From Perkinsus olseni (lineage: Eukaryota > Perkinsozoa > Perkinsida > Perkinsidae): a stretch of DNA of 64,000 bases. The stretch is from NCBI GenBank assembly GCA_013115135.1, contig JABANP010000043.1, positions 1 through 64,000 on the forward strand, in the 5' to 3' direction. The notes under the pieces were generated by a model. That model searched no databases. It saw only the letters and a program-made list of their open reading frames with translations, and was not told where the DNA came from. Position numbers and translations under genes: made by a program. Below are positions 15,183 to 26,449 of this stretch, one piece after another (the first letter of the stretch is position 1; each line of letters begins with the position of its first letter).

Positions 15183-15387
15183 GATGATCAGGAAAGAGGC
15201 TAAGTCGATATCATCCTCATCACCGATAACAGAGCCAGATGCTTCTCCCGCGTCGCCAATGACCTGTTACCGCGAATGACCCTTCACTATAGCGAGAGCA
15301 GTCCCTTAGTGGACCGCATGCACATAGACGATCAGCGGCCTACACGCTACCTCTCGTGAAAACTCTTCTCGTTGCACATTGTTGATG

Positions 15388-15495
15388 GACTTCCGTCCAC
15401 TGAAGGACTTCCGTCCACTGAAGGACTTCCGTCCACCGAGGGACTTTCGAGCACTGAAGGACTTTCGTCCACTGAAGGACTTCCGTCCACTGACG
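15388..15495 (+). repeat. Six tandem 18-base minisatellite units
   Basis: Six units of 18 bases with consensus GACTTCCGTCCACTGAAG lie head to tail. The first two are identical and the others differ at one to four positions. The length is a multiple of three, so both strands stay open through it: + strand reads DFRPLK repeats (ATG at 15385, open to 15594), - strand reads GRKSFS repeats (open 15306-15665). The - strand SGRKSF motif, rich in Ser and Arg/Lys, looks more like a genuine repetitive protein and has the direction of both flanking genes, but neither reading is proven. Confidence 0.85.
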
Positions 15496-15703
15496 CTCGG
15501 TATCATCAACGACCTGTCCAGGACAACCTGTCGGATTCCCTTTGATCGCCCCCTAACGAACGACGCTACGAGACTCGTACTTTTGGGATTATGAGCGCTT
15601 TCCTCTACCCGGGCGAAGACGAAGATCAGACCAGCGGAGGGGAGGGCGTGAAATTCATCTAGCAATCACTATCGCTGTGAGCCCGCTACTCGGGATGCTC
15701 AAC

Positions 15704-17677
15704 TTACGCGATGCAGTCCCTCAAGGCAGTATTTAGCTCAGCGAGGCTCGCGCGGCCGACGTGTTCGTGGTCGCAGCTCTCGAAGGCGTCCCTGTACTGG
15801 GCTACCTCAGCCGAGGAAAAAGGCAGCAATGGTAGGATCTGATAGATTGGGAGTTCGGAGTGTTGCGTGATCAGTCCAACCTCGTTGAGTCGATGCTCGT
15901 CCTTGACCAGCCGCCAAATCTCCGCCTTCAGAAGGTCGTACCGGACCACTTTGACGCTATCAGACCCCGCACAAAGTCTATCGAGGGTGATGGCGAAGCG
16001 AGCCTCAGAGAACGCCGCATCACCGGGCGCAAACCCGACCTTCGTGAACGCCTGCCATTAACAGGAGGGTTCGGGTTGAGCATAATCGGACCAGCAGTCG
16101 GGAAGGCGGAGTGGGTCCGCGGCACCTCTCTGACGCTTCGAGCCAGCACGATGGGCTCGACGCTTCGGGACTGCCCAACGCCCGCCCTCAGACTAGTCGA
16201 TCGACTTCTTCGCTCCTTCACCAGCTGGGAGTCCTCCACAAGGACCTTGTCTATCGCCGAGCTCACCTCCAATGGAACTGGGACGGCTTCAATCTGGTCA
16301 GAAAAACAAAGTGACATGGGGTGATTAGTAGTCGGATTTGACTCCGAGTCCTCACACAAGGTCTGGTCCCTTCCCGACTCAGCGCCCGTTGAACCATCCT
16401 CATCCGTTGTGCCGCTGTCCCCTCGGCCTCCTCCTCGCTGTCGGAGGTCAACCGAATGGAACTTCTGCTGCGCGAAAATTGTATTCCTTGGCGCGCCGCT
16501 CCTGGTGAGAGATGATCAGGAGTCCTTCGAGTAGCACGGCCAGCGCTACTCGATCCACTGATGGGACGCTTCGACTCGCCAACGTCCCCTGCAACCCTGC
16601 AGTATCTACACCGGCTTCGTGCAAGGACCACTCCGCTCGTCTCAGTGGATACTTCCCCCAAATCTTTTCCATCTCCTCCGCATCAACCTCCTTCTTCACG
16701 ACCTCACTCAGCCTGCGCTCGCTCAAAGATACGCTTTCCTCCCGGAGGAGGGTAGCGTTGCCTCTCCCGACAACCCAGCCGATATGGGCGAGAGAATCGG
16801 CGAACCTGGCGGAGCGAGCTCGTGGGGTACTTTAATACCACCGACCACAAGGTGCTTCACAACGCACGAAGGTTGGTCTATCGGACCTGGTGAGATCTCC
16901 GTCGTCCGCGGCTTCATCGCTTGGCCTGATCATTCTGAGATCGCCGCTGATGAAGGCTCGCGGCAGGCGCTCCTCGCTGAGACTTGCAAAGATGGAGTGT
17001 CGTCCAGCTGGGGTTTTGGGCTCCAAAATCATCGACTGTGACCGCAGCGAAAGTCGCGCAGCGGCATGCCGGTCTGGTGACCTCACCAAAGCAACAGAAG
17101 GAGCCTCTTCTCCTCTCACACGCCGCAGCAAGTCTCCGATCCCGAGCCGGCACTGAGCCCGCATCTCTGTCGGCTCTTCGTCTTCCCGTGCCGACGTTAC
17201 GATCGTCATTCGGATCATCAGATCTGCGTCAACAGCCGCGGCGGTTGACGGCACGGCAGTCCTGTGGGTGGGCAGGCTAATGAGGGCCCTAGGGAAGGTA
17301 TCCTACACGACGATGCCTTCCTCCATCTTGAAATCTTGCAACTTCTCGCCATTCCCACACGCCCATTTACGCCACTCTGCCAGTGCGGTCGCTTCCTCGG
17401 CTCCTTCCTCGTGAACGGACAACTCGACCAAAGTATCATCCACACCGCAGATTCGCCGGAGGAGTTTCGAATTTTCAATACCGTGTACTCGAAGCCTCAG
17501 CAGAAGCACGGCCTGAGCCGGACAGAACTCCGCCCTTCTCCAGGAAAGATACTCACAGCTGTTCCAGCGTTCCACTGCTGGTCTGTTGAATCCCCGGTGG
17601 GAGGCGTGACGGGCGCCTTCAAGGAGCTGGTTCGACCAAAGAATTCCCTGCTCGGCAGTGTGAGGAGCTCCAGCCAT
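15704..17677 (-). CDS. Putative EF-hand protein, multi-exon
   Basis: The last exon (about 16045 down to TAA at 15704) is convincing: it encodes GFAPGDAAFSEARFAITLDR, then KAEIWRLVKDEHRLNEVGL, and ends in FESCDHEHVGRASLAELNTA. The last matches an EF-hand loop with Asp, His, Glu, Gly, Ser and Glu at loop positions, although the first ligands are atypical. Upstream exons with matching phase and CAG acceptors include VPVPLEVSSAIDKVLVEDSQ (about 16225-16290), EVDAEEMEKIWGKYPLRRAE with SVDRVALAVLLEGLLIIS (about 16510-16690), and a helical exon with LRRICGVDDTLVELSVHEEG (about 17390-17480). It may have several degenerate EF-hands, as in flagellar or calcium-sensor proteins. Start and total length are unresolved. 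Opposite-strand open frames overlap it. Confidence 0.45.
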
Positions 17678-17761
17678 AGTTGGGGCAGTGGTGACGCGAC
17701 GCCAAGATACGTCCAGTCCCTAGGAGCATGGAAGATTCTCTTCGCTCCGCCGTGCAGACGC

Positions 17762-19390
17762 TCACTCGGGGACCCACAGACCCGTGGACGGCTGCACTGG
17801 TCTAATCTTGAGCCGCCCAAGACCGTTGCGATCGTCAGGAGAGCAGTCCACTGTGCCGGGGTTCGGCATGTCCATACACAACCACCCCTTCAGCAAGGGC
17901 GGCGAGGCGGCGTACGAGGAGGACGGAGCGGAGTTGGGGAGGTCACCGCACCACCGTCGCCCAGTAGCTCTGATTTGGTGTCGTATCTCCTGTTGTTGCG
18001 CCGATCGAGACGCCAGCTCAGAAAGATCTACGAAGAGGAAGGTGAGGCTGTCGTCTGTGGGTCCGAAGGCACAGGTTCGAACCCCGGCCCCGGCAGGGAT
18101 CTGATGATCTTTACCCAAGTCGCACATCGCTATTGTCTGTTCTCGCTGTGCTGGGAGGCTCTCAGCGCTGTCCCCTTTGCAAGGACTGCTTGCCTGGTAA
18201 CACAGGCTGAGAGTCGCCTGACGACGGAGCGATGCAGCTCCCCGCGCGGCGATGACGACACACCTGCACGGCGCCTGTCGCCCTCGCCCAGCGCTGGGTC
18301 GAATTTGCGTCGTCCGCGAGGATCCAAAAGACACGCAAGGCGTGAATCTGGCAGGACACTGAAACGGAGGGAGGGGGCAAAAGCACCTTACCGCCACCCT
18401 GCCATCACCACCCCCCTCATCAAGAGGGGCATGCAGCTCGTAGTGCGTGCCGAGAAGACAGAAGCGGATAATCAAAGCCTGAATAGAGAACGTCGTGGTG
18501 AGCGACAGCAGCAAGCAGCCCTACGATGGGGATCGCTCCGTCGGGCGTTACTGCAGCCAGAGGGAGCCTGAAGGTGTTATCAAAGGTGGTGATAGGAGAG
18601 GCTCACTCCGCCACTTCCGTGATGTAGAGCATGACTCGCCACCGCAGCTTCACTTTGACTTCCGCCGGCTGGCTCGAATCGGTTCTACGACCAGTGTACT
18701 GAAGCGGAGTGCTAGCAGCGCAGGGAATTACTTCAACGGGAGTTGCTCCCCAGACTCGGGCTCCAGCGCTGAGTGGCTACCCAGGAAGCTCACGCCCGGC
18801 GGGAGGAAGCCCACGACGCTGGCTCCTCCTGCTTCCACTGCTGGGGCTTCAACCTTGCCCACGGCAGCCAGAATATTTATGAAACCTCGGGCCTTGTAGA
18901 AGTCGACCTCCCCCGGCACGGTGGAAAGTTCATCGTGCATCGGGCGAGGTCCTGATGGGTGAGGATGGGGAGCTCTGTCAGGGGCCTAGGTCGTCTACCT
19001 CCCAACGCAGCAGCGGAAGCCTTCGCCACGTTACCAAGGTCTTCGAGCGCCAAGTGTAGCCGGTAGCATTGTGAGCACGTGCGAATGAGCCGATACCGAT
19101 CCTCAGCGGACCCACCACGAAGGGGACACATGCCGGGTAGCAGGAGCTGAGCAGAGCTGGGGCACGACATCAGCTGCAGCAGATGGTTGCCCGATCGATG
19201 CAGCGCATTGGCCGCCACTCGGAACCTACTGAAGGCAGTGACACAGCCCGGTCACGGTCTGGGGCAAACTGCCTTACGGGAGTGATGGAAAGCTGCCGCC
19301 GCAGGACCCACACCTGTACAGCTGGCGGGCCCCTGTCTCAGGAACCGAACGCTCTTCCAGCGTCTGTGGAGGAAAGCCCAACCTAATGGG
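17762..19390 (-). other. Possible further - strand exons, unresolved
   Basis: Both strands are unusually open here. On the - strand, exon-like stretches include CAFGPTDDSLTFLFVDLSEL (about 17990-18085), GEVDFYKARGFINILAAVGK (about 18850-18920) and VAKASAAALGGRRPRPLTEL (about 18970-19040). They could be upstream exons of the EF-hand gene or a separate gene. The + strand has a 435-codon open frame (17264-18571) with low-complexity basic composition, which I think is the antisense shadow of real exons. I could not choose splice sites with confidence. Confidence 0.3.
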
Positions 19391-19419
19391 GATGGCTCAT
19401 TGACATTGCCACCAGGCCC

Positions 19420-20523
19420 TCACTCGCTGCTCGCCTCGGAACCGCCCCACAGGCTCGGGGGCCTCTGCTGCTGGGCGACCATCGGAGAACGTATCTTGCG
19501 ACCGCTGACCCCCTCAAGGCTGTCGATAGTGAGAAGCCAGTAAAGAGCATCTCCTCGGGAGCTCCTGGCGGGAGACCGACGAGCGAACGACAGGGTCATC
19601 TGAGTCACCCGCAGGCCTCGGACCTGAAGGAGATGGTGAAAAAACTTCCCCACTGATGCGACACCCACCTGCAGCAGCCAGTCCACCAGTGCTCTAACGG
19701 AGGCTTCCACCTCCTCCGGGCACTTGGACACGACGGTTTCGGCTCCTGAGTCGGGCGCCCTGCTCAAGACGCTTCTCTGGCGTGCACACCGTCATGCCGC
19801 CACTCCGCTCGGATTCTGCCGAAGTGTGCGGAGGAGGAGGACCCTGTGATGTAGGTCACGTGCAAGGTCGCAGCTGGAGACCTCCCGCCCGGCAGGATAC
19901 TCGGCGATTTTTGCATCACCTGCAGGTGCGATGAAGCGGTCATCTAGCCTGTCAGCCTCAGGCTCACCCGCAGCCCTCCATCCTTACGGTTCAGCTCAGA
20001 CGCCAACTCCACAGGGGACAACCAAGTCCTCACGGTCTTGCCGGGTACTAGGTCTCGCAGTTGCAAACAGCAAGGAGTGTCCGACTTAACGCTAGCATTG
20101 GTGAATCGGGCTAACACCTACCAGCCGACTGATGCTACAATTCCCGAGCAGGAGCAAGCACCTCCTTGTCAGTGAATCTTCGGGTGGCTCTGAGGCGACC
20201 CGTACGGTCCGTGAAGAGCCATACGGCAGTCTGGTGGAGCAGCGGAGTTCTCTTTTCCTCCTCTGCTGAATCCTCCGGCAGGTCAAGGCCGAGGATGAGC
20301 GTTTCGGGTAGCCAGACGGGTAGAGGGAAGTCGGGCCGGCGAGGCCTGGTCGTTGCCCTTAAAGAAGGGATTCGATTTGACTCTACTCCGAGGAGCAAAC
20401 GGGGTTAGCGTACTGCTGCTCGGCAGCCAGGAGCGGTTTGGCCAGCAGCTGGAAGACTTCGACCGCTGACTCGCAGCGCCTCCGGCCCTCGGTGTTCGAT
20501 CTTGACGTTTTCCTGTCTGCCAT
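19420..20523 (-). CDS. Intact copy of a duplicated unrecognised gene (copy 1)
   Basis: A complete five- or six-exon gene. The ATG at 20523 begins exon 1, which contains CESAVEVFQLLAKPLLAAEQ. The donor GTACGC and acceptor ACCAG at about 20350 join in phase to exon 2 (DFPLPVWLPETLILGLDLPE, then HQTAVWLFTDRTGRLRATRR). Exon 3 has GKTVRTWLSPVELASELNRK, exon 4 AKIAEYPAGREVSSCDLARD, exon 5 CPEEVEASVRALVDWLLQ, and the last exon VTQMTLSFARRSPARSSRGD, with a TGA at 19420. All frames join through GT-AG introns, so this copy looks functional. I do not recognise the family: no signal peptide, membrane segment or catalytic motif. It is acidic-to-neutral, helical and about 250 residues. The decayed second copy at 24885-26015 is useful for checking the exon model. 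Confidence 0.6.
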
Positions 20524-23006
20524 GATCCGGATATCTTTGGGGCTTCGGTAATCGAATTTCGATTATCGAAATTCTACAAAAGGGACCCACGACGCTCACG
20601 GCTTCGCACGCCCGAGTTGAGTGACTCAACCCATCTGTAGCTAGTTTCAATCTAATCTAGAAATTCAGAATGTAGAAGATCGTGGAGCCCGCAACCCAAC
20701 ACGTTCGGAGAATATTAGATTGAATCAAATCATGGGGCCCTGATCAGAGAACTCAGGTATAGTGCGGCTCGCTGAGGTTACCCGAAATCGGATTTCACCG
20801 CTCGCCGCCTGCCCCAAGAAGCGGGAGTTATCGATAGAGGCACGCTCCCTGCAGCCTCCGCATAATTCATCTCGTCGACGGAATATTTTCGCTACGGAGC
20901 CACCGAATGCCGATAACGGTGGTGTAGCGCCAAAGAGTGGTCTGTGGGCCTATTCTCAGTGGGCTGAAAGCAGTGACCATCATGGACGTGGTAGAGTCCA
21001 AAGCAGAAACCATTGCTGTTGCAGTAACAACCATACTTCGATGTGGCACGCAGTGATAGCGCAATGATCTCGACAATAGTCGCCGGCCATAAGATCACAA
21101 AAGGGAGAGTCTCCCCGACTTATGTTTGGGCTCACCCTTCCGTCTCCCGAAACATAGATAACATGGAAGATCTCCGAGCGTGAGGATGTGAGTTGATACA
21201 TTTCGCGCGCCACTTGAATCATACGCCCTGCAGAAGTGCCGTATGATAGGATGTGATATACGCGTACGTAGAGTTGCAACCCGGTGACAACTTTTCTACC
21301 GGCCCACAGGGAGTCAACGTCTCGGAGGCGCTCTTATTGTGAACGGGAAGGCAAACGGAGGAGAGGTTCCGCTCACGACAAGCGGTGTCGATTTGGCGCG
21401 CTCCAAGCTTTCGGTCGACCACTCAAGCGCGGTCCTACCGGGGAGGGATTCTGTCGGAGGAGATCTCGTTAACCTTCTACGCTGCGTCGCCTACGTGGTG
21501 CAAGGAAATAACACATGCTTTCCTGCTTCGAGAAGCGACCTCACCGAGCTCGGCGGTATTTGTCCACATGTGTTATGCAGAGTTGTTATATGCTTATCTA
21601 AAGCTATTGAGCATTGCTGCTTTGATGCTTTCTTATGTGTGATAATGCTGAGAGCTAAGAATGGTATTTGTCTCTACAGTTGCACTGCTTTGCCATTAGT
21701 TATGCTGTCTACACAGTTGCACGCATACTCAAGGAGTTCTTGGCGCCTCCCTTCACTCTTGCGTTAGAGCCAACTGGAATACGTAACACAGGTTGAGGAA
21801 CAGAAATCCCGTATAGAGTTCCCCCTCCTTCTAAGAGGTCGCTTCTACATCGTGTTTCCGGTGGAAACCGTGTCGCCGAGAGAATCACTGTCACTACCAT
21901 GATGCCGTCTAAGATCGCAGCAGTGACATCACTTGCTACCACACTTTGGGCGGGAACACTTCATAAGCAAATTGCCGTTGAATCAACGGCGTTGACGGTC
22001 GAAGAGAAAGCCCCCTCGGGAATTCTGCAGGAAAGTGTTGATTCTTCTGAGAGGCCGGTTTCCCATCGACAGCCCGTTCTCCATGGAGACCGACTGTCCC
22101 GCGTAGACGAACGCACGTAATCACTTCTGCCTCCGCGATCCCAGTTCCTGGCTCCTTTGTGACTACAGCATCACTCGCTACCAAAAGGCGCTGTGCCAGT
22201 GTAGGCTCGAGCTCTGATGGCGACCGACTACTTCGAACCTAACGTCACCTGTTAAATGCGGTTCTCATCGCTTTTGGAGGAGGCTACGTTCTACTTGAGT
22301 TCTGTCTCGCCAATGACGCAATTGTGCGTCTTGAGGACCTTCTGGAAGAGCAGTTCGCGACGAGAATCAACATAGAGCTCATCACGAGTCTATCGTCGCT
22401 CTATTAGTCTGATAGTATTAGATACATCCTCAGGCGGGCCTTGGCTGCAATATGGCATTTATCTCTAAAACTTACCTCTGCAGCAGAGGCTCTGCCGCGT
22501 GCGATTCCCGAGGGAGACTGTCTCTTACAGATTTCCGGTCTCCTTGCTTGTGGTTTGGTGCTCTCCGCTGTGCTCGAGACCAGGCACTTCCACCATGAAA
22601 TACGTGGCGTAGCACACCTTTTCCTGTGTGCTGCGTCCTATGCCACCTGATACCCCTGAATTTCGGGTTCCGAGAGGCACAACATGGAGGAATCGTTGAG
22701 ATGGAGACAGCGTGACGTTGTGAGTCATGGATGAAGTAGACAGATTAGCTATATTAGCGAGCGGCCCGCATTCCTGCCAAGCCAGTGCCCGGCCTCTCTT
22801 TACTTGGCCTCCCGAATCTCTATGTCGCGTTCTGAAATTAGAACGGAGGAGAGACGACTACATTGCTCCGAGCTCGATTGGTGCATGGCTGACTGAGATT
22901 CTCAGTCTGAGTATCACGCCCGAATTGCGCATGATTGCGAAACCTACCGGCCTTGAATGACACTGGTGTTCTCTACTTCTTCTCAGGCTTTACTTTTCGT
23001 TCGAGT
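20524..23006. other. Spacer inside duplication, copy 1
   Basis: Divergent spacer between two diverging genes. Matching blocks in copy 2 show it is shared ancestry. Open frames at 21339-21767 and 21385-21642 align only piecewise and with frame changes to 27236-27478 in copy 2, which argues against a live gene. It would hold both promoters, but I see no clear motif. Confidence 0.4.
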
Positions 23007-23534
23007 ATGTTCATCACTCCGGGGCACCTGGTCTCGGTCCTACTTTTCCCCACGGTAGTCGCTCAACGGCCCAAAAGCCCAAACTCTCGGTTCCTCGATG
23101 GAAGCGCCGTGCCACAAGCTGATACCCCCCCGGCTGAGGACAATGGTGATTCTACTTTCTGGGTGGAAATGGCAGGTCTAGTGCGAGCCGAAGTGAGTTC
23201 TCTGGCTATCGATGACGGCAGTATGCCACCAGGACTGGCTACCGCAGTCGTGGACGATAATCACCCTTTCTGGGGGTGGCTGGCAGCTGAAATGCAGGAA
23301 ACCTTCGGCTCTCTGGCCATCAACGACACCGACACTCTACCCCCTTTGGGCAGCAACACGCTTGAGAACTACGAGAAAATTCTCGGGTCGTTCCTCGCGG
23401 CCCAGAGCTTCGACAACCCAAGTGCCTACAGGGATGGGCCCCCTCCGGGAGTCAAAACCGAAGATGATTATAATAATCCTTTTGTAACATGGTGGGAACA
23501 TATCACGTTCCTCTTAAGCCAATGGTTGAGATAG
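23007..23534 (+). CDS. Small secreted repeat protein, family member 1
   Basis: 175 residues, single exon. The ATG at 23007 is chosen because a typical signal peptide starts there (MFITPGHLVSVLLFPTVVA, cleavage expected before QRP). After a polar linker come two related blocks of about 40-45 residues, each starting with a Trp and an amphipathic helix: FWVEMAGLVRAEVSSLAIDD then FWGWLAAEMQETFGSLAIND, with PPGLATAVVDDNHP between them. A Pro/Asp-rich linker leads to a C-terminal aromatic helix (FVTWWEHITFLLSQWLR). It belongs to a family with members at 28249, 42582, 59657 and a stub at 61855. No homologue is recognised. It is secreted; the C-terminal helix could insert in a membrane. The function is unknown. 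Confidence 0.75.
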   Translation: MFITPGHLVSVLLFPTVVAQRPKSPNSRFLDGSAVPQADTPPAEDNGDSTFWVEMAGLVRAEVSSLAIDDGSMPPGLATAVVDDNHPFWGWLAAEMQETFGSLAINDTDTLPPLGSNTLENYEKILGSFLAAQSFDNPSAYRDGPPPGVKTEDDYNNPFVTWWEHITFLLSQWLR

Positions 23535-23600
23535 GAGTAGCTTTTTCATTCACAGCGGGTAACCATTGCTACAATGACATTCTTGACAAAATGACAACTC

Positions 23601-23653
23601 GTCAGTGGTAGCACCATTTGGTGATATACTCACACTGTCAGTGACTTACTGAC
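23601..23653 (+). promoter_or_regulatory. 53-base conserved 3' element, copy 1
   Basis: The element begins 66 bases after the secreted-protein stop and is identical over 53 bases to 28826-28878, although flanking bases differ. It can fold: outer GTCAGT pairs with the final ACTGAC, inside it are CACC-ATTT-GGTG and CACTG-T-CAGTG. This suits a structured 3' UTR or 3'-end signal. Its function is inference. Confidence 0.55.
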
Positions 23654-23686
23654 GATCTCCGAGGCGCCCAACGCCCGGCGTCATTA

Positions 23687-23800
23687 GAGACCACTGTGGT
23701 CTCTGTGGTCTGACCACTGTGGACCACAGACTGACCACGGACCGCAGTCTGTGGTCTGACGGTCAGACCCTCTTCGGTCAGCCTCTGGCCATATTCGGTC
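23687..23800. repeat. GACC/GGTC palindromic cluster
   Basis: Overlapping short palindromes made of CTGTGGTC and GACCACAG words recur about six times (for example GACCACTGTGGTC at 23690). They can form alternative hairpins. The cluster is absent after the 3' element of copy 2 (28880 on), so it arose or was lost after the duplication. Confidence 0.6.
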
Positions 23801-23919
23801 TACCTGGCTTTTTCGACTAAACTTCTTTCCCTCGCAAGAATACTCGTGTTGATTCAATCGAATGTGGGTGCCTTGGGAACCCTGGGGTGGGGACTGCGCG
23901 TGAGTCCCAGATGACAGCC

Positions 23920-24579
23920 TTACAACGAATCTGCACGTGCTAGACAGCCTTCCGTTGGCAAATGGTTCGCCATGGAACCAGAAAGTGCGAAGTGTTGGAA
24001 AGGAACCACAGCAACTATCACCGTGGCGATTAGTGCTCTCCCAGACGAAAGCACCATCACCATGTGGGACGTAAAACCTCTGACTGCGGGGACTGGGAGA
24101 AAGGGACGGTTATGGCCCACCTGAACAGGGCATGTGTCAAGTGCCTCTGTTGACTCAACAGTGTGGAGGACGACAGGCGAAGGAGCAACGCCGGCCCGTC
24201 TGCCATTGAACCGGAGTGGTGGGTGTGCGAACACGCATGCACCCCAACACTGGACTCGTCTAGCCTGGGAACCCTTGATGCCAGGGCCACCATGGCTCAC
24301 CCGCAGACTCGGTCTAGGTTGAGGGTGGGAGGGTTGAATTCCACCCGGGAAGGCGGCAGGCAGGTCACGCGGAATGTCGCAGGCCCGCTCACGCCGACGT
24401 AGCATAGAGAAACTGAGAAAAGAGGCAGTTGGAAGGTGTGTAGTGAACTCCCTCCGTCGTGGGTACCATAATTTGTGATACTCTTGTGTGATTCTCTGAG
24501 CTAGGCTGTGCATTTGTCCCTCCTCGCTAGACCACGTCATTTTAATGTTATTACGATATTGTGGTGCATATTTGAGCAT
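23920..24579 (-). other. 219-codon open frame; N-terminus shared with dispersed element at 62.4 kb
   Basis: A single open frame from ATG 24579 (MLKYAPQYRNN). The first 35 or so residues, including SLAQRITQEYHKL, match the + strand sequence at 62415-62530 (MLKYAPQFR, then SLARKITQEYHKL in another frame). Beyond that the two diverge. The remaining frame is low in hydrophobic periodicity and rich in Pro, Arg and His, so it is probably not a functional protein. It looks like a fragment of a dispersed repeat or of a dead gene family. It lies between the two halves of the segmental duplication. Confidence 0.35.
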
Positions 24580-24884
24580 CAGCTCAGTATCTCTTCCTGT
24601 ATCCCTGTTGCTGGCTGAAGCATGGTTTCGTTAAGTCAAGAGGGAAATAACAACAGTGGTCCACGCGTCTCCGCAGCCTGCGGACCGCAGGACCACTCCT
24701 CGCGACTGCCGTGCACAAATTACCACTCCAGAAGTCGATGATCATAACACAGCTAGAACTACACCATTTCCCAATCTATTCCAAGAATTGTCACTTCCGT
24801 TTCACAGATTGCCATATTCATTTGATTCATTGCTGGTCTCGCCCCATCTAAGGAGAATGGCTCATTGAGATTGCCACCAGGCCC

Positions 24885-26015
24885 TCACTCGCTGCTCGCC
24901 TCGGAACCACCCCACAGGCTCGGGGGCCTCTGCCGCTGGGCGACCATCGGAGAACGTATTTTGCGACCGCTGACCCCCTCAAAGTTCGATGGTGAAAAGC
25001 CAGTAGAGAGCATCTCATCGGGAGCTGCTGGTGGAAGACCGACGAGCGAACGACAGGGTCATCTGAGTCACCCGCAGGCCTCGGACCTGAAGGAGATGGC
25101 AAAAAACTTCCCCACTGATGCGACACCCGCTTGCATCAGCCAGTCTGCCAGTGCTCTAACGGAGGCTTCCACCTCCTCCGGGCACTTGGACACGACGGTT
25201 TCGGCTCCTGAGCCGGGCGCCCTGCTCAAGACGCTTCTCTGGCGTGCACACCGTCATGCCGCCACTCCGCTCGGATTCTGTCGAAGCGTGTGGAGGAGGA
25301 GGACGACCCTGTGATGTAGGTCACGTGCAAGGTCGCAGCTGAAGACCTCCCGCCCGGCAAGATACTCGGCGACTTTTGCATCACCTGCAGGTGCGATGAA
25401 GCGGTCATCTAGCCTGCCAGCCTCAGGCTCACCCGCAGCCCTCCATCCTTACGGTTCAGTTCAGACGCCAGTTCCACAGGGGACAACCAAGTCCTCACGG
25501 TCTTGCCGGCTACTAGGTCTCGCAGTTGCAAACAGCAAGGAGTATCCGACTCAACGCTAGCATTGCTGAACCGAGTTAGCACCTACCAGCGGACTGATGC
25601 TACTACTCTTGAGCATGAGCAAGCACCTCCTTGTCAGTGAATCTTCGCGTGGCTTTGGGACGCCCAGTACGATCCGTGAAAAGCCATACGGCAGTCTGAT
25701 AGAGCGGCGGGTTTCATTCTTCCTCCTCGGGAGAGAACTCGGGGAGGTCGAGACCGAGGATGAGAGTTTCGGGTAACCAAATGTTAAGGCCCTTAACTTA
25801 AGGGGGAAGTCGGGGCGGCGAGGCCCGGTTGACTCTCTGGTCGTCGCCCTTAGGAGGCGAAGGGTCGATCTGACTCAGTTCGGAGAGCACACGGGGTTAG
25901 CCTACTGCTGCTCGGCAGCGAGGAGAGGCTTGACCAGTAGTTGGAATAATCCGACTGCTGACTCGAATCGCCTCCGGCTCCCGGCGTCGGGTCTTGACTT
26001 CATTCCTGCTGCCAT
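24885..26015 (-). pseudogene. Decayed copy 2 of the duplicated gene
   Basis: It aligns exon by exon with the intact gene at 19420-20523 from ATG 26015 to the matching stop at 24885, but carries several breaks. In exon 2 the acceptor region has an 11-base insertion and a further insertion (TTAAGTTAAGGG) disrupts the frame. An in-frame TGA at 25714-25716 replaces an Arg codon. In the last exon a second TGA at 25015-25017 replaces a Gly codon, and 2 bases are missing a few codons later. Splice sites (donor GTAGGC, CAG acceptors) are still visible. Conclusion: a recent pseudogene, assuming the reading frame deduced from copy 1. Confidence 0.75.
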
Positions 26016-26449
26016 GATCTGGATATCCTTCCGGCCCCGATAATTGAATATTGAAGTAGAGGAAGGGATCCACGATTCTCACGGCTTCACACACCCGAGT
26101 TGAGTGAGGCATCCCATCTGTAGCTCGATTGTGAACCAGACAACCCAAAACGTACGGAGAATATTAGGTTTTGTCAAATAGTGAGACTCTGCTGGCCATC
26201 AGCTCCGTCAACGCAATCAGTTGCTCAGAGCAATCAGGTATATTGAGGCTCGCTGAGGAGATCCGAAATCACCTAGCATCGAACGCCGCCTGGTCCTAGG
26301 AGCAGAGGCTGTCGATGAACGCACACACACAGAGAGAGTCTCTCTACAGATTCCGCGTAAGCGATCTCGTCGAGAAAGTACTTTTTGTGATGAAGTCACC
26401 GAATGACGATAGCAGCGGTGTAACGATTAAGTGGCCTCAGCTGTAACAC

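Larger units (their letters stand above)
19389..23700. repeat. Segmental duplication, copy 1
   Basis: The whole stretch matches 24856-28880 in the same order and orientation: the - strand gene, a spacer, then the + strand secreted-protein gene and its 3' element. Matching landmarks are the left boundary (ATGGCTCATTGA then CCACCAGG at 19393 and 24858), the two ATGs at 20523 and 26015, and the secreted-protein ATGs at 23007 and 28249. Further matches are a spacer segment at about 21390-21560 versus 27310-27450 (LSE-x-x-SLTF reading in both) and the 53-base element at 23601 and 28826. Identity by eye is high in exons and much lower in spacers. Copy 1 lacks about 600 bases present in copy 2 near 26450-27060. 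Confidence 0.85.

Noticed and set aside
17264..18571. Intronless 435-codon + strand gene
   Set aside because: The composition is basic and low-complexity and the opposite strand has better exon-like segments, so it is listed only as an unresolved region and a finding.
21339..21767. Gene in the duplication spacer with a second copy at 27236-27478
   Set aside because: Alignment of the two copies needs frame changes and copy 1 has an insertion of about 17 bases, so a shared protein is not supported.
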